Part shown: positions 24,679 to 36,156 of the stretch, piece by piece
Position numbering within the stretch: position 1 is the first letter of the stretch
How the letters are laid out: each line of letters begins with the position of its first letter
Origin: Salticus scenicus
Taxonomy: Eukaryota > Arthropoda > Arachnida > Araneae > Salticidae
Length of the DNA: 64,000 nucleotides
Assembly: GCA_963930645.1 (NCBI GenBank)
Contig: OZ005652.1
Span: forward strand, 321,666,238 to 321,730,237
Direction of reading: 5' to 3'
Notes under the pieces: generated by a model
Told to the model about the DNA's origin: nothing
Seen by the model: only the letters and a program-made list of their open reading frames with translations
Database searches by the model: none
Program-made: the position numbers and the translations under genes

Positions 24679-24782
24679 CGAGGAATGTATATGGTACCAC
24701 TTAATGATATAAGATAGTATAGAGCTCGTGGAAGAGCTCTTTACTATCTTATATCATTAAGTGGTACCATATATATTCCTCG
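24679..24782. repeat. Near-perfect palindrome, ~49-bp arms
   Basis: Bases 24679-24727 pair with 24734-24782. The arms share aggaat, atatggtaccacttaatg, atataagatagta and gagctc, differing only at a couple of positions, and the loop is about 6 bases. It could extrude as a cruciform or fold into a very stable RNA hairpin. The segment 24600-24880 is GC-richer than its surroundings. Confidence 0.9.
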
Positions 24783-25005
24783 TCCCCAGCCTTCAGACCC
24801 TCCCATAGCCACTTCTGGAGGATTGTCCATATTTACACCTGTGCCCGTTTTTACACCTTCTCCTCTATAATTTACATACAAACTAAAATTTTGAATAATT
24901 CGAGATTTATACCATTTTACATGATATTTGAGATATGTAAGATTTTTTTTTGGTAAATATATTCTTTTTCCTGTTCCGTATACTTTCAATATTATTACTT
25001 GCTTC

Positions 25006-25041
<36 letters not shown>

Positions 25042-25961
25042 AGATTCCTGAAAAGTTCCGAACTCCGGCTTTCAATGTATTTACACGCTATAAGATGTTT
25101 TGAACACGATTTGACCATTCTTCGAAAATACCTGTCTGTCTGTGTGTTAATGTTTCTGTATCATAAATTTTGTGGACGCAAATTACAATCTCATGAACCA
25201 AATAATGAAATTTAACTAAACTTAATATTTAGTTAAACCTTGGTCTAAACTAGTGCTGATTACATTTTGAAATCAATCTCTCAACAGGTGGCGCTGTCAT
25301 CTGATTTCTTTTAATAAAACATTCACAATATCAGTATAGGGCATATTTTCATATAAATGTACATAATGAGATTTATTTTTAGCGAATTATTTTAAAATTA
25401 AAACGAATTAATGATAATAGTAGTACACTACTTTTCCATAAATGACCATACATTTTCGATTTAGGACGTTTTTTCAAATATCTCAAAAAGTACTTGAAAT
25501 TTTAGGAGTGAGTATAATATGTTACACCTCATATATTTCAGTGAAACGTTTTCTTCGAAAATAAAAAGGGGATCGGTAAAAAATTAAATAAAAAAGAAAA
25601 TGTTTGGGATCACCCTGTAAAAAATAATGCTTGAAATGCAATCTAGCTGTAGTATGTGATTTTGAGATTCCTCCTTATTTTATGCATAAATTTATATGAA
25701 GCTATCTTGTATATTTATGAAGATATAACCGTTTATTTAAAAAATTGAAAAAGAAGTTGTCACTTTTTTAACTATTACACGAAAGGTATTAAATCCAGTG
25801 CAAATCCACTGCAATAACATTTTCACTTTTGGCAAAGCATTGCACTTTGGCGACATATCGTGCATTACATGAATCGCTTTAACTCTCTTTGGAAATTTAA
25901 GTAAAAGTAAAGAAGGTTTTAATACAGAAATTTAATTCCTCAACCTGGAAATTAATTTTTT
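24783..25961. other. Gene-free stretch with a Rep-B core fragment
   Basis: A TA microsatellite sits at 25009-25040. Bases about 25060-25170 resemble the Rep-B core (tttacacgctataagatgtt, then a ctgtctgtctgtg block). Bases 25325-25420 resemble, in reverse, part of 17720-17800. Nothing coding was found. Confidence 0.45.
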
Positions 25962-26007
25962 ATAGAATGGAGTAGAAGGCTGATTTTTACCAACTATGTG
26001 AAAAATA

Positions 26008-26077
26008 CCAGAGCCGGGAATCGAACCCCGGGCCTTCCGTTTAACGCACGGATGCTCTAACCACTGAGCTACACTGG
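26008..26077 (-). tRNA. tRNA-like sequence (degenerate, Asn-like anticodon loop)
   Basis: Read on the minus strand it has an A-box-like tagctcagtggttagagca, a perfect B-box core ggttcgattcc, an anticodon stem TCCGT/ACGGA with loop GCGTTAA, and an acceptor-like CCAG..CTCTGG pairing. A run of five T follows as a possible Pol III stop. The loop would read GTT (Asn), but position 33 is C rather than the invariant U, and the T-loop seems one base too long. I read it as tRNA-derived, not a normal tRNA gene. Confidence 0.4.
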
Positions 26078-26176
26078 ATCATAACCAGCTCGGCACTTCT
26101 CACATAATTTACGTTGGCAAGGTCACCGAGTCTGCATTAAAGCAGCTTTGTCACTTGATATAGCCCTGGATATGAT

Positions 26177-26246
26177 CCAGGGTAGCTCGGTGGTTAGAGC
26201 ACCCGCGCGTTAAGCGGAAGGCCCGGGGTTCGGCTCCCGGCTCTGG
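26177..26246 (+). tRNA. tRNA-like sequence, inverted partner
   Basis: It has the same fold as the copy at 26008-26077: a CCAGGG/CTCTGG acceptor-like stem, A box tagctcggtggttagagca, anticodon stem CCGC/GCGG with loop GCGTTAA, and B-box-like ggttcggctcc with one change. A TTTTT run follows at 26249-26253. The paired change in the anticodon stem (TCCGT/ACGGA versus CCCGC/GCGGA) keeps most pairing, which suggests the fold was once under selection. Confidence 0.4.
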
Positions 26247-26292
26247 TATTTTTCACATAGTTGGTAAAAATCAGCCTTCTACTCCATTCTAT

Positions 26293-26934
26293 CAAAAAGT
26301 AGGTTTTAACTGTAATATGAAGAAATAAAATGTACTCAGAAACATACATTTAATTTTATTTTTCATTATTACTGTTTATATCCTATTGTTTAATTGCAAT
26401 AATAAATTCTGCTATTATTGGTAATTTATTTCTAATTATCGTGTAAAATTTGAATATCATGAAATTCAAACAACAGTTAATTTAAGGAAAACACCGCCCT
26501 TCTAGTTAATTAAATTGCCCTTCTTAATTTTTTTTTGATAACATTCACAAAATTATAGCTGACTTCCAATATTTCAATTATAGCTGAATATAAAATACAA
26601 AAATAAATAAATAAAAATAAATCATAAGTTAGAAAAAAATAATTAGAACTTTCATAAATCAAACATTTTATTATTATTTATTTATTTATTTGTTTGTTCC
26701 TCTTTTTGGCTTATATATTCAATTGTATTATATTCTAATCTGCCACTCATTCAGTCAATAACCATTTCTACTACTCTAATGGTTGTGACTTCTAAGAATG
26801 AAACATCTGTAATTAAGAGTAAAGGGATCTATGCAAATCACTGTGTCTAGGGTTTTTATTGAATTCTAATAAATTGACTAATTAAACAGCTCTCTTCTAT
26901 AGGAACTATTAATACAAAAGATTACGCGTATAAA
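26293..26934. other. Gene-free AT-rich stretch
   Basis: Nothing recognised between the inverted repeat and the next Rep-A block; contains TTA/TTAT-type simple sequence near 26670-26695. Confidence 0.5.
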
Positions 26935-27572
26935 ATAAACAAGAACGAAAAATCATGCGTACCGCATTGATTATTAACACTTTTCAAATGTATGTAATTG
27001 TTGTATGATATAACTTTCAATGCTCTTTGAATACGTAGTCACACAATGGACAGACAATAGTTTTGAAAAGCATACAGATAGATTAATTGAATTTCTAATC
27101 ATTCTGAAATACTGTTTGAAAGTGTTAAAAATGCTTAACACAAAAGAAAACGTAGCCCTTATATTCTAATTACAGCCCTTAATGTATCTGAATGTTTTAG
27201 TGTAGCTCTGTAAATCTGAAGGTTAACAAAATCATATTTTATGCAAAATATTATTTAGCATATTAACAATAAATGTTAATTTCTTTACGATTTTTACAAT
27301 AGAAAGATCTTCAAATGTAATTTATAGAAATGTCTATCCTGAAATGCAACGCATTGGCATTTTTTGGGTGTCCCTGTACGCACACCAGTTGAACAGGACC
27401 TATTAATATCATTCGAAATAGGGAACATGCCATAGTAAATTTCAATAACATAAATAATTTTTTTTAATTTTTGAAAATATTTACGGATGATAGGGGCGAA
27501 CAGACGGATATTTTGACAGATGGACAGTCGGACACACAGATCCACAAGTTGAAATCATATTCACACTTAAAA
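26935..27572 (+). repeat. Rep-A copy
   Basis: It starts with aaacaagaacgaaaaatcatg and follows the order of 733-1330, including an attaacacttttcaa segment, a gacagacaatag-like patch and a terminal gacagatggacagtcgg region. The minus-strand frame 27294-27545 is repeat sequence. Confidence 0.75.
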
Positions 27573-28577
27573 TAATCTGGGGTGTCACGCACACGACTTT
27601 CTCTTACCCTGAAATTTAATACTATAAATACAGGTTGGAGATTAAGAAGTAAGATAACGATGTTATGTAAACCTATATTAAAATATTCAAATTAAGCTTC
27701 GGAAGAGTTTTATATGAAATTAATTCTGTGTGAGGGGGGCTACCGTCCCCCTCAAATCCCTCCTTCCCGTTTCATTAATGCATCTAGATTTATATAAAAT
27801 TTAATTCAGTTATTAAAAAATAATTCTGTTTTTTAAAAAATAATTTATTAAAATTATTATTTTAAAAAAATTATCTTTTATGATAATGCAGACGATTTCC
27901 ATATTAGAGAAGTAATATAACACCAAATATCCAAAAAAAGTCCATTTTATTCTCAATATTTAAAAAAAAGAATACGATTTTTTTTTTTTTTTTTCGTTAA
28001 AAGTAAAAAAAAAAATCGATAACTGTTTCAAATTAACGCAGATCGATGGTTCAACCATTCGTTTTAAAGGTATTGGCGAACTCTTTTGAAAGATACCCAT
28101 CATGAAAATTTACTCCCCCCAGCGGGGGAGGCGAGGCTCCTACATACACAAATTTTTTTTCCCAGTTGACTATCTCTATTACAATATATATATATATATT
28201 CGTTTCATTTGGTTTAGTGCATTCTATAGACGTTAAACTCTACTTACCTACAATTTCGCCCATAGACGTAATGTATTAGAATTATCTTTATTGTCCCTGT
28301 ACACGAACCATTTCCTTGATCTTAACGAAAAGGTTACTGTAGCATCTATATATGATACACATTTAGAATGCCAAGTTTGGAATGTCTGCTACTATTTGTT
28401 CTTGAGGTATGCTGATAACAGACAGACACACACACAGACACACACACAGACCATTTGCTAAAAACATGAATTTCGTATTCAGGGGAACTTAAAACGTGTA
28501 AATATAACAAAATCTCGCGTTCGAAAATTTGACCCAAAAACAATACTTTCTCTACCTTATGGGTAAGAGAAAGTCGC
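27573..28577 (-). repeat. Rep-B-ended composite repeat, second copy
   Basis: It closely matches 9013-10030 along its whole length, from ataatctggggtgtcac and acgactttctcttaccctg on the left to ttatgggtaagagaaagtcg on the right. Both ends therefore carry cgactttctcttaccc in inverted orientation. It is inserted between two Rep-A blocks. Confidence 0.8.
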
Positions 28578-29640
28578 TTAATGTAATCGAAAATGCAGTT
28601 CCAAAAAATTTCCAATGAAAGCCCTCAGTATAACTGAATTTGTGTGGATATGAATAACATATTTCGATTTTATTAATATTTGTTCAAAGTAAAGTTAATA
28701 AATTTGGTTTATAGAAAACCCCTCATAGAACGTTTTAGTATTTTACGAATGCTTTGGAATTTCGGGTTTCCCTGTGCTCAAACCAATGGTATTTACTCCA
28801 TTTTCTATAAAGAACAACCGACAGTGAACTTGAACAACATATTTCAATTTCATTGAAATATGTGTAAAATGAAAAAACTAAAATACACTTCATTAAAATA
28901 CCTCTCATAGAACACAATTCTTTGGAATACTTTTGGGTGTCCTGCACACAATCCAGTGGAGATATTGACTCTATTTTCAATAGGGAACATCCGATATTGA
29001 ACATGAATATCATACATCAGTTTAAAAAAATTCTATGAATGTTTACTTGAGTTAGAGCGCGGATAGGCAAATAGACAGATGGACAAACCTAAGTCATTAA
29101 CCTTTTTCAATCTTATTGGAAAGTACTAAAAACATTTAGAAAGTTGTGAAAACGATTAATACAAACGAAAATGCAATTCCAGCAAATTTACAATAATTAC
29201 CCATTAAATTACCCATTAAATACCCATTAATATTTTTGCGTGGCCTTGTAAATCTAATGCTAATCACACTGTATTCTATGGAAAACATCCTTTTCTGTAT
29301 ATGAATAATATATTTTAGTTTTATTAAGATTTGTATGAAGTTCTTAAAATTTGGTTTATAGAAATGCCTCTCATAGAACATTATGCTTTGGAATACTTTC
29401 GGGTATCCCTGTACACAAACCATTAAAGGTATTTACTCCATTTTCAATGGGCAACATCCGATAATGAACTTGAATAATATATATCAGTTTCAAGAAATTC
29501 CATGAAAATTTACGGGAGTTAGAGCGCGGACAGACAGGCAGAAGACAGAAGGACGGACACATAGAAGGACAGAAGGACAGACAGACAAACAAACCAAAGT
29601 CATAACCACTTTTCAACCTTGTTGGAAAATGTTAAAAAGA
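28578..29640 (+). repeat. Rep-A, continued diverged units
   Basis: The sequence gcttaatgtaatcgaaaatgc at the start picks up where Rep-A would continue, and units resembling 1406-3020 follow up to the ggacagacagacaaac region near 29580. The Rep-B copy therefore appears to have inserted into a Rep-A array. Confidence 0.7.
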
Positions 29641-31254
29641 GCATAAAAATGAAATATTCTTGAATGCCTTTTTCACATCCTATTATGAGAATATTTTCTT
29701 TTTTCTCTCAAACTCCCTCGTAAATTATAATTTTCTAACGATACTTCTTTCAATCCTCCATTCCTATAGTTAATATATTAATAACGTATGACAAATTCAT
29801 GTTTGCGTATTAATATATAGATTATTACCATTCTTTTGGTTATTTATATTTATTATTAACAAAGTTTTAATGCCTGAACTTTTAGCATGGAAAGAAAATA
29901 GAAAGTACTCGCCAACCTTTACTTTGACGAAGATAATGCCTTCCCCTCTTATTCGGCGGAATTGTCCTATCGAGAGAAAAAGGTGGGAAGGAATGCGGCG
30001 AAGTTACCCTATGGAGGGAAACCTCAGATGAAATTTACAGCGGAATCGTCATACACTATGGCGGAATCGCGTCTTGCCCGTTTTTATTTTTTCAATATAC
30101 TAGCCGATTAGGAGGTGTATATATCAGCGTGCTTCAAACGCTTTTTCTGTGGGTTTTAGCATTGCTGATATGCGATGGTCTGTTATCCAGAAAATGGAGC
30201 ATAGCCAATACATTATTTCTGTTGCATTATCAATCATCAACAGCATACTTATTTTAACTTTTAATTATTGTAATTTATTATATATCTTTCGGTACGTCAT
30301 TAAAATAATAAAAGTTATGCTTTTTTAAGCAAAAATGTTTTAATGCGTACTTTAGACTATACTGCTGCTTTAATTGATATTTTTATAGGGATTTTGTGAC
30401 ATTTAGCTGATGCAATTGTAAGTGATATAAGAGAAATGCTCATTTTCTCATTACCGAGATCAACCATGTATTTGAATCTCTGTAATCCCTTAATCCCGGA
30501 ATTTGAAATCAGTCTCGGAATTATAACTCCTATGAACAATAAAAATGTTGATAAAATAACCACTGTGTGTTTTATCAAAGACAATGTATGTTAATTTTTA
30601 ATAAAAAAAACAACACATTCTTATATTGTTGCTTTTCTCTCACTCTAAGAACAATTAATTTTCCTTACTTAACTATTTATATTAAAAAGATAAATATAGT
30701 ACTTTTAAATCTTTAGCATCTTTTCAAATAAGAATCGTAAATAGATCTTTTATTTTCTTAATAAAATATGTTGTTTTATTCATGAGTGCTAATGCATTGT
30801 TTTTATTTCTGGTTGAGCAATTCTAAGTTTTTTTGGAACACAGCATTGACAGTTCGGAAAAAAAACTGTTCTGAGGCACACTTGGGTGTATATTTACGCA
30901 TCGATGACACCTGCTGGCACGCCTGCAATATAATTAGAAAAACTCAATAGAGGATATAACAAAAAGTAATGGTTACATTACTCATGGGCATTTAAATAGT
31001 CTAAAACTTAATTAGCAATCGAAGGACTCAGGAGAGAACTGACGCCATTCTATTTTTGTTTTCGTGTTAATGATTTGTATGTTAATTGTTCCCAAAAAAT
31101 TTCAGTTTTCTGAAAAATATTTATTGATTCATTGTAACAAAATACTTTATGGGAAAAAAATTTCGAATTAGGAAAATAAGTAAGAAAGTAAGTACATACT
31201 GTTGATAAATAATAACAATGCATTATGAAAAAAAAAAAATAACTACTTATGAGA
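29641..31254. other. Gene-free stretch
   Basis: No gene found. A GC-richer patch at 29930-30090 repeats ggcggaat-like words (near 29953, 30047 and 30060) but shows no convincing frame. Confidence 0.45.
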
Positions 31255-31312
31255 TTTAAAAAATAATCTAGTGTGTCATTCACACGACTTTCTTTTACCC
31301 TATATTTCAATA

Positions 31313-31525
31313 CTATCGGTAACAAAAGTCTCCGAACACTAGCAAAAATCCCTATGTAAAAAAAGTACACTTTATACAGTTTTGTTAAATAAATCCTTGT
31401 CGAATCCTGCTCTTTGTCAGCCTAAAAAGAGGATCTGGCAAGGATTTGTTTAACAAAACTGTATTAAGTTTACTTTTTTTATATAAGAATTTTTGCTAGT
31501 GTTCGGAGACTTTTGTTACCGACTG
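31313..31525. mobile_element. 213-bp Tc1/mariner-type MITE, copy 1
   Basis: The two halves are complementary: cggtaacaaaagtctccg near the left end and the complement of cggagacttttgttaccg at the right end, continuing inward for about 90 bases. TA flanks both ends. It matches 48019-48231 in length and sequence. It sits within the Rep-B copy, so it inserted later. Confidence 0.85.
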
Positions 31526-32437
31526 TAGATTGCAGATTAAGTCGAACAATCAATAAGGTAAAATAACAAAGTTTAATCTACTTTAAAAAATAATCTAAAA
31601 TTGGTTTAGAATCAATTTTATTTCACATAAAATTCTGTGTCAACACCTGGTTCAATTATTTTGCCAACATTAATACTTTTACGCCAATCAAGGCTGTTAT
31701 TAATTTGCTTAACAAACTTGCCAATTTTAATCAAATTTTTCAAGTGAAAATTTAATATGAACATCAAAATACCAAATTTTAATTCCTTATAGTTATTTCG
31801 TTATAAGTTATGCAGATTCCAAATACGGATATAAATCAACCGCATACAAATTCGAGTATCTCAAAACGTAATATTATATAATAACCAAAGTGAAAATTTA
31901 AACTTCAAAAAACGAGTATGGGTATGAGAAATTAATTTTCCTCCCTGAGCAATGTCCGTCAACACAGTAAAATGTAATTCCATAAATTACATTCAATAGA
32001 AAGCATGTTTAGCTTAATTTTGCTCTGTATACTGCTTATAAATTATGTACACTTTACATTGTGCAATCAAACTTAGTGTTAAATGAAAAACGCTTAATAA
32101 TACAAAATGAAATACACTTCCAGCAACTTCCAAGTATAGCCCCAATATATATTCAATTATTTAGGATAGTGCTGTAAACGAATGATGAATGACATCTATA
32201 TACCAATATACAAATATACTGATATAAAATATACTGATCAAACGTCCTCATTTTCTGGGGACAAATGGGGACTTCTATTGTTTTAAGGCATTTTTCTAAG
32301 TTTTAAAAAATTCTATTAAGTAAATTAATTATCAGTAACACTTTATTTTTAATCCTTATTTATTCGAAATGAAAAAATGCATGCATAATTGGATAATTGT
32401 AGCAATTTTTAACGCTTCTCAGTTATAAAAGTACTTT

Positions 32438-32551
32438 AATCTGCTCAGCCTAGTTTAAAAACGGGATTCGACAAGGATTTAACAAAATTATATTAAGTGT
32501 ACTTTTTTTTAATAGAAATTTTTGCTAGTATTCTGAGACATTTGTTACCTA
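32438..32551. mobile_element. Right half of the same MITE family (truncated)
   Basis: It matches the right half of 31313-31525 (ggattcgacaaggattta, gtgtactttttt, tttttgctagta, ttgttacc). The left half is missing, and a TA microsatellite follows. Confidence 0.7.
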
Positions 32552-32552
32552 C

Positions 32553-32577
<25 letters not shown>
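32549..32577. repeat. (TA)n microsatellite
   Basis: Alternating TA run followed by a short TG run. Confidence 0.9.
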
Positions 32578-32585
<8 letters not shown>

Positions 32586-32800
32586 CTGCGTATGTGTGTG
32601 TGTGTATATATAAATAGAATTAATAGTATCATTTTGTTTAGTGCAGTCTAAAGATGTTAAAATGTAGAAGAATATTCGCCCATAGACCATACTTTATTTG
32701 AATTTATCTGTATGACCCTTACACGAATTATTTGCTTGATCTCAGTAAAATCTTTAAAATAATCTCACGATATGATACAGATATTGAATACCGAATTTAC

Positions 32801-33950
32801 ACAAAATGAACAATATGGTTGATTGATTTACAAGTTTTGCTCTTAATTAAATTAACCTATTATGTTCAGAATTAATCAATCAGTACGATTTCATGTAACA
32901 TTTGTAACAATTCATGATTATAAAGAACATTTATCTGTCAACTGTCTACCATTTTAAACAAATTTATTTAGAAAGGCAAGTCCTTACTTTGGATTTTTAA
33001 TTTTCTTAAACTGCAAAAGAACGGAAAAAATTAAAATTGAGTGAAATTTTGCGACAATAAATAGCTCTGAATTACGCGTCATTAAAATAAAATAAAGCTG
33101 TGTTTTATGTCAGCTTTACTTTATTAACACTCTGAAAGAAAAAAAAAAATGTGTAATTGGTTCTGTGTAAAGCCTGATATCGGTAACAGTTAAATGTTTT
33201 CTTATTTCGAAAGCAAAAAATAAGAGCTGGTAACAAATTTATCAATACACGATAATCTGCAAAAACAATAACACACCACGTTAATCGGATTATATCATTT
33301 GCTGTTGTAATCGGTTTGCTAATATTATGTAATTGACGTAATCTACAGAATTATTTAAAACTAAATTTTTAGGTCAATAACATGTTATTTTTTTTTCTTT
33401 CATCAGAATGGGTGAAAGTCATGGGAAAAAGATATTTAAAAATATTTTGATAAAAAGTATATGATAGGATTAAAGAAAGAACAAATTAATTCAAAAATAT
33501 ATTTCAATATCTAACCACACCGTTGAAAAATAGATAAATAAAGCTCAATTGTTGAAAAAATTCTGCAGTAGAAAGATTGATACACATGAAACACCTAAAA
33601 TCTTTTTAAAAAAGAAAAGATAGAACATGTTCGTAGAAAACTGAATAGTATCACCATTATTCCATGAAATTTTATGCGAGTCACAGAATTTTAAGAAATA
33701 TTAAAAAAAAAACGACACTAAGATTTATTTATTTATATTTATTTATTTATTTATTTATATTTGGTTTTTACAGATTTGACATAATCTCTGAAATTAGTTT
33801 TGGAATTTAAATGGTAAAATTGGATATTGACAGATATCCTGGCATATTTACGGTAGAACACAACGAACGGCGATAACTCAAAATCGCAGACTGAAAGAAA
33901 TAGTATGACGCGTCGTAATTGAATATTGAAATGTATTTCAAAAATGCAAA

Positions 33951-33989
<39 letters not shown>

Positions 33990-34477
33990 TATAACTTTGC
34001 CACAAGGTTTCAAAGAAAAACTTTGCTACAAGGTGTCTTCTCAATAATAAAACCCAAGTTTCATAAAATTACCACTCGAAACTAACGGCATTGCCACAAA
34101 AATGTATAAAATAAGGAATATAATTTTTATCCTTGGATTGCAAAAATTAATAAAATAAGGAAAAAAAGAAGATTTTGATGAAAAAAATGGTCTGAAAATT
34201 ACAAAAATGCATAGAAAAAAAAAAGTTTTACCCGTGATTTAAAAAAAAAAAAAAAGTATTTAATTTCTTTCTTGGCCACATCTATGAGACGCCAAATGGG
34301 TCAAAACGTTTAGAGGAAAACGTAAGTGTATTAAAACTAATATAAATGAAAATGAATTTAGACCAAATATATATATATATATATATATTGTACAAATGTA
34401 GGAATGTGGAAACTTTAATTTTAAATACAAAAAAGTAACATTAGATGAGCGCAATGCTGCTCCTTGCTAATGTACAA
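32801..34477. other. Gene-free AT-rich stretch
   Basis: Contains ATTT simple sequence near 33722-33762, TA runs near 33954-33992 and 34367-34389, and no supported gene. Confidence 0.45.
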
Positions 34478-35900
34478 TATAAATCTAAATAGAATGAAAA
34501 AGAAAAACATCAACATATCTAACTTAAGGGGAGCGAAAGAAAAAATGGAGACAAAAGTATCTAAATGGCAGGGGGGAGTTGTGACCACCCCACTCCGGTT
34601 AAACATGTTTTACGACCGGTCAACACTCCCGGATACCAGATACTTTGTCAAAACTTAGAATAAACTTACATGAAAATGGTAAAATAAGGAATAAATCCCA
34701 AATAAAAACCTTTAAAACAATTTATAAGAAAAACCAAATCACAATTTAAAACGACATACAAGAAAAATCATGAAGCAATATGCCACCCATTCAACACAAT
34801 TCAAACTTAGAAACAAACAGTTAATGAAAGTTACAGTTAGTGAAAGGAAGAAACCTTAAAATCGAATTGATAAACGATTCAAAAAACGTGATTTACAAGT
34901 AATATAATCTAATTGGTAATATTGTTTAAGAATATTTAACAGAAAATAAAGAGGATAATTATTATCTATGGCAATTTGTATAAAATTAACTACAAAATAG
35001 TCACTGTCATAACTATAAGTAAAAATTCGACTGCATCGAATAAGTTGGTTAATTATAATATTTCTGAATATATTTTTATGTAAACAAGAAGACCAAGGAG
35101 AAATTCGGCTAATTTTAAATTTAAAAGCATCACGTTTATCATAGATTTTAATTACTATTGTTTCATTATTAATACAAATATTAAGGTCTAAGAAATCAAC
35201 ACTATAATCATTGTTAGGTTCAGTTTCAATTAAATTTAAACTATTGGGGTAAAAATTAAAATTTAGTTTAAATTCTTCTTGTTCATATCCAATTAGAATA
35301 TCATCTACATATCTTATATACAAAATTTCATTTAAAACATGAGTACCAAATTCAGAATGATGTAAATAGATATCTGCAAGGGCAGAGGAACATCCTCCCC
35401 CCATAGGAATACCGTAAATTTGTTGGTAATATCCAATCCCATTATATAAAATGTTTTCATTTAAGACGATAGTCAAAAGGGCTTTAAATTTTGGAAATGT
35501 AATGAATTCTTGTAAATCATATTGTTCAAAGTAATTTAATAAAACTTGAAATAAAATCTGAATGTCTATAGTATTAAATAAATCAGCAAAATCAAAACTT
35601 ACAACTTTTTTAACTGTGCTATTTGAAATTAATTTAACTACATTATAACTATTTTTAACAAAAAAACAGCCATCGATCCTAAATTTGTCAATTAGTTTAT
35701 TTAAAATTTTTAACAGTTTGTCGTTAGCTAGAGTAAGATATGTATTACATGCTATTGTGACAGGACGAAACTTGATAGGGTTTTTATGTAATTTGGGAAT
35801 GAGAGCTAAGTAGGGAAATTTAAAATTCTTGATTGTAAGACCAGTTTTTTTATATAAAGCAGTAATTCGATTTTTAATTTCACGTTCTTTTTTAATTTCA
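34478..35900 (-). mobile_element. 5'-truncated Penelope-like (Naiad-type) retroelement copy
   Basis: This minus-strand copy matches the 3' half of the plus-strand element (37735-39144), from within the early reverse-transcriptase region through the 3' untranslated part ending at attctatttagattt. It is truncated at about 35900, where cgtgaaattaaaaa is locally duplicated. The encoded proteins differ at about 7 of 206 positions over the compared stretch, so both copies are young. Confidence 0.85.
34856..35897 (-). pseudogene. Reverse transcriptase, truncated copy with intact remaining frame
   Basis: The frame is open from the truncation point to TAA at 34856-34858, although no ATG lies near its start; the first usable initiator-like codon is TTG at about 35474. 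It carries PLE reverse-transcriptase motifs in order: a LIPKLHKNP patch, FDFADLFNT with the first catalytic Asp, YGIPMGGG, the YVDD box with the two catalytic Asp, and VDFLDLNI. In this copy the T run around 35675 has 7 bases (A on the plus strand), which keeps the frame. The endonuclease part is missing, so it is not autonomous. Confidence 0.8.
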
Positions 35901-35985
35901 CGTTTTTTTTAATCAAGCTTACTTAATGAGAGTCTCTGTTGATTCTTTTTTAAATTTTAGCTTTTTTTGAAAAAAAATTTATGAA

Positions 35986-36156
35986 ATGTCAAAAAATCTA
36001 AGTAAAGCGCCTGGCAACGTTGGTACCAAGGTAACAACTGCCCGGTCGAGTGGTATTGGGTGTACTGCTGGATCGTTAAAATGTTACCTTACCAAAATTA
36101 CTAGCTTTTTTAAACCTGTTGCATCAAGGAACCCCATACAAAATAAACTGTCTTAA
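35986..36156 (+). CDS. Short N-terminal reading frame of the Naiad-type element
   Basis: ATG at 35986 opens a 56-codon frame rich in Lys, Ser and Thr, ending at TAA 36154. Near its end it reads LTKITSFFKP. It is the first ATG of the element and lies just upstream of the endonuclease frame, which is open from about 36147 in another frame without an ATG near its start. The simplest reading is that this was the original N-terminus, now separated by a frame change around 36145. ITSFFKP resembles PCNA-interacting peptides except that the usual Gln three residues before Ile is Leu. Homology to a family was not recognised. Confidence 0.45.
   Translation: MSKNLSKAPGNVGTKVTTARSSGIGCTAGSLKCYLTKITSFFKPVASRNPIQNKLS

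Larger units (their letters stand above)
25962..26292. repeat. Inverted repeat with 122-bp arms, each containing a tRNA-like sequence
   Basis: Bases 25962-26083 are mirrored by 26171-26292; the outer parts (agtagaaggctgatttttac and its complement) are essentially identical, and the inner tRNA-like parts differ at a few positions. The ~87-base spacer is not repeated. Confidence 0.9.
31255..32800 (-). repeat. Rep-B copy in reverse orientation, interrupted by two MITEs
   Basis: It begins with ataatctagtgtgtcattc and acgactttcttttaccct (the Rep-B right end read in reverse), continues through reverse matches to both core parts (31840-31880) and fades near 32800. A complete 213-base MITE interrupts it at 31313 and a partial one at about 32438. 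Confidence 0.7.

Noticed and set aside
26008..26246. Two functional tRNA-Asn genes
   Set aside because: Position 33 is not U, the T-loop is one base off, and the acceptor stem is incomplete; tRNA-derived repeats fit better.
28346..28615. Cys/Ser/Val-rich frame (also 9758-10063 and 3555-3737)
   Set aside because: It is the translated core of Rep-B; it recurs in different copies with different breaks and has no start or domain in common.
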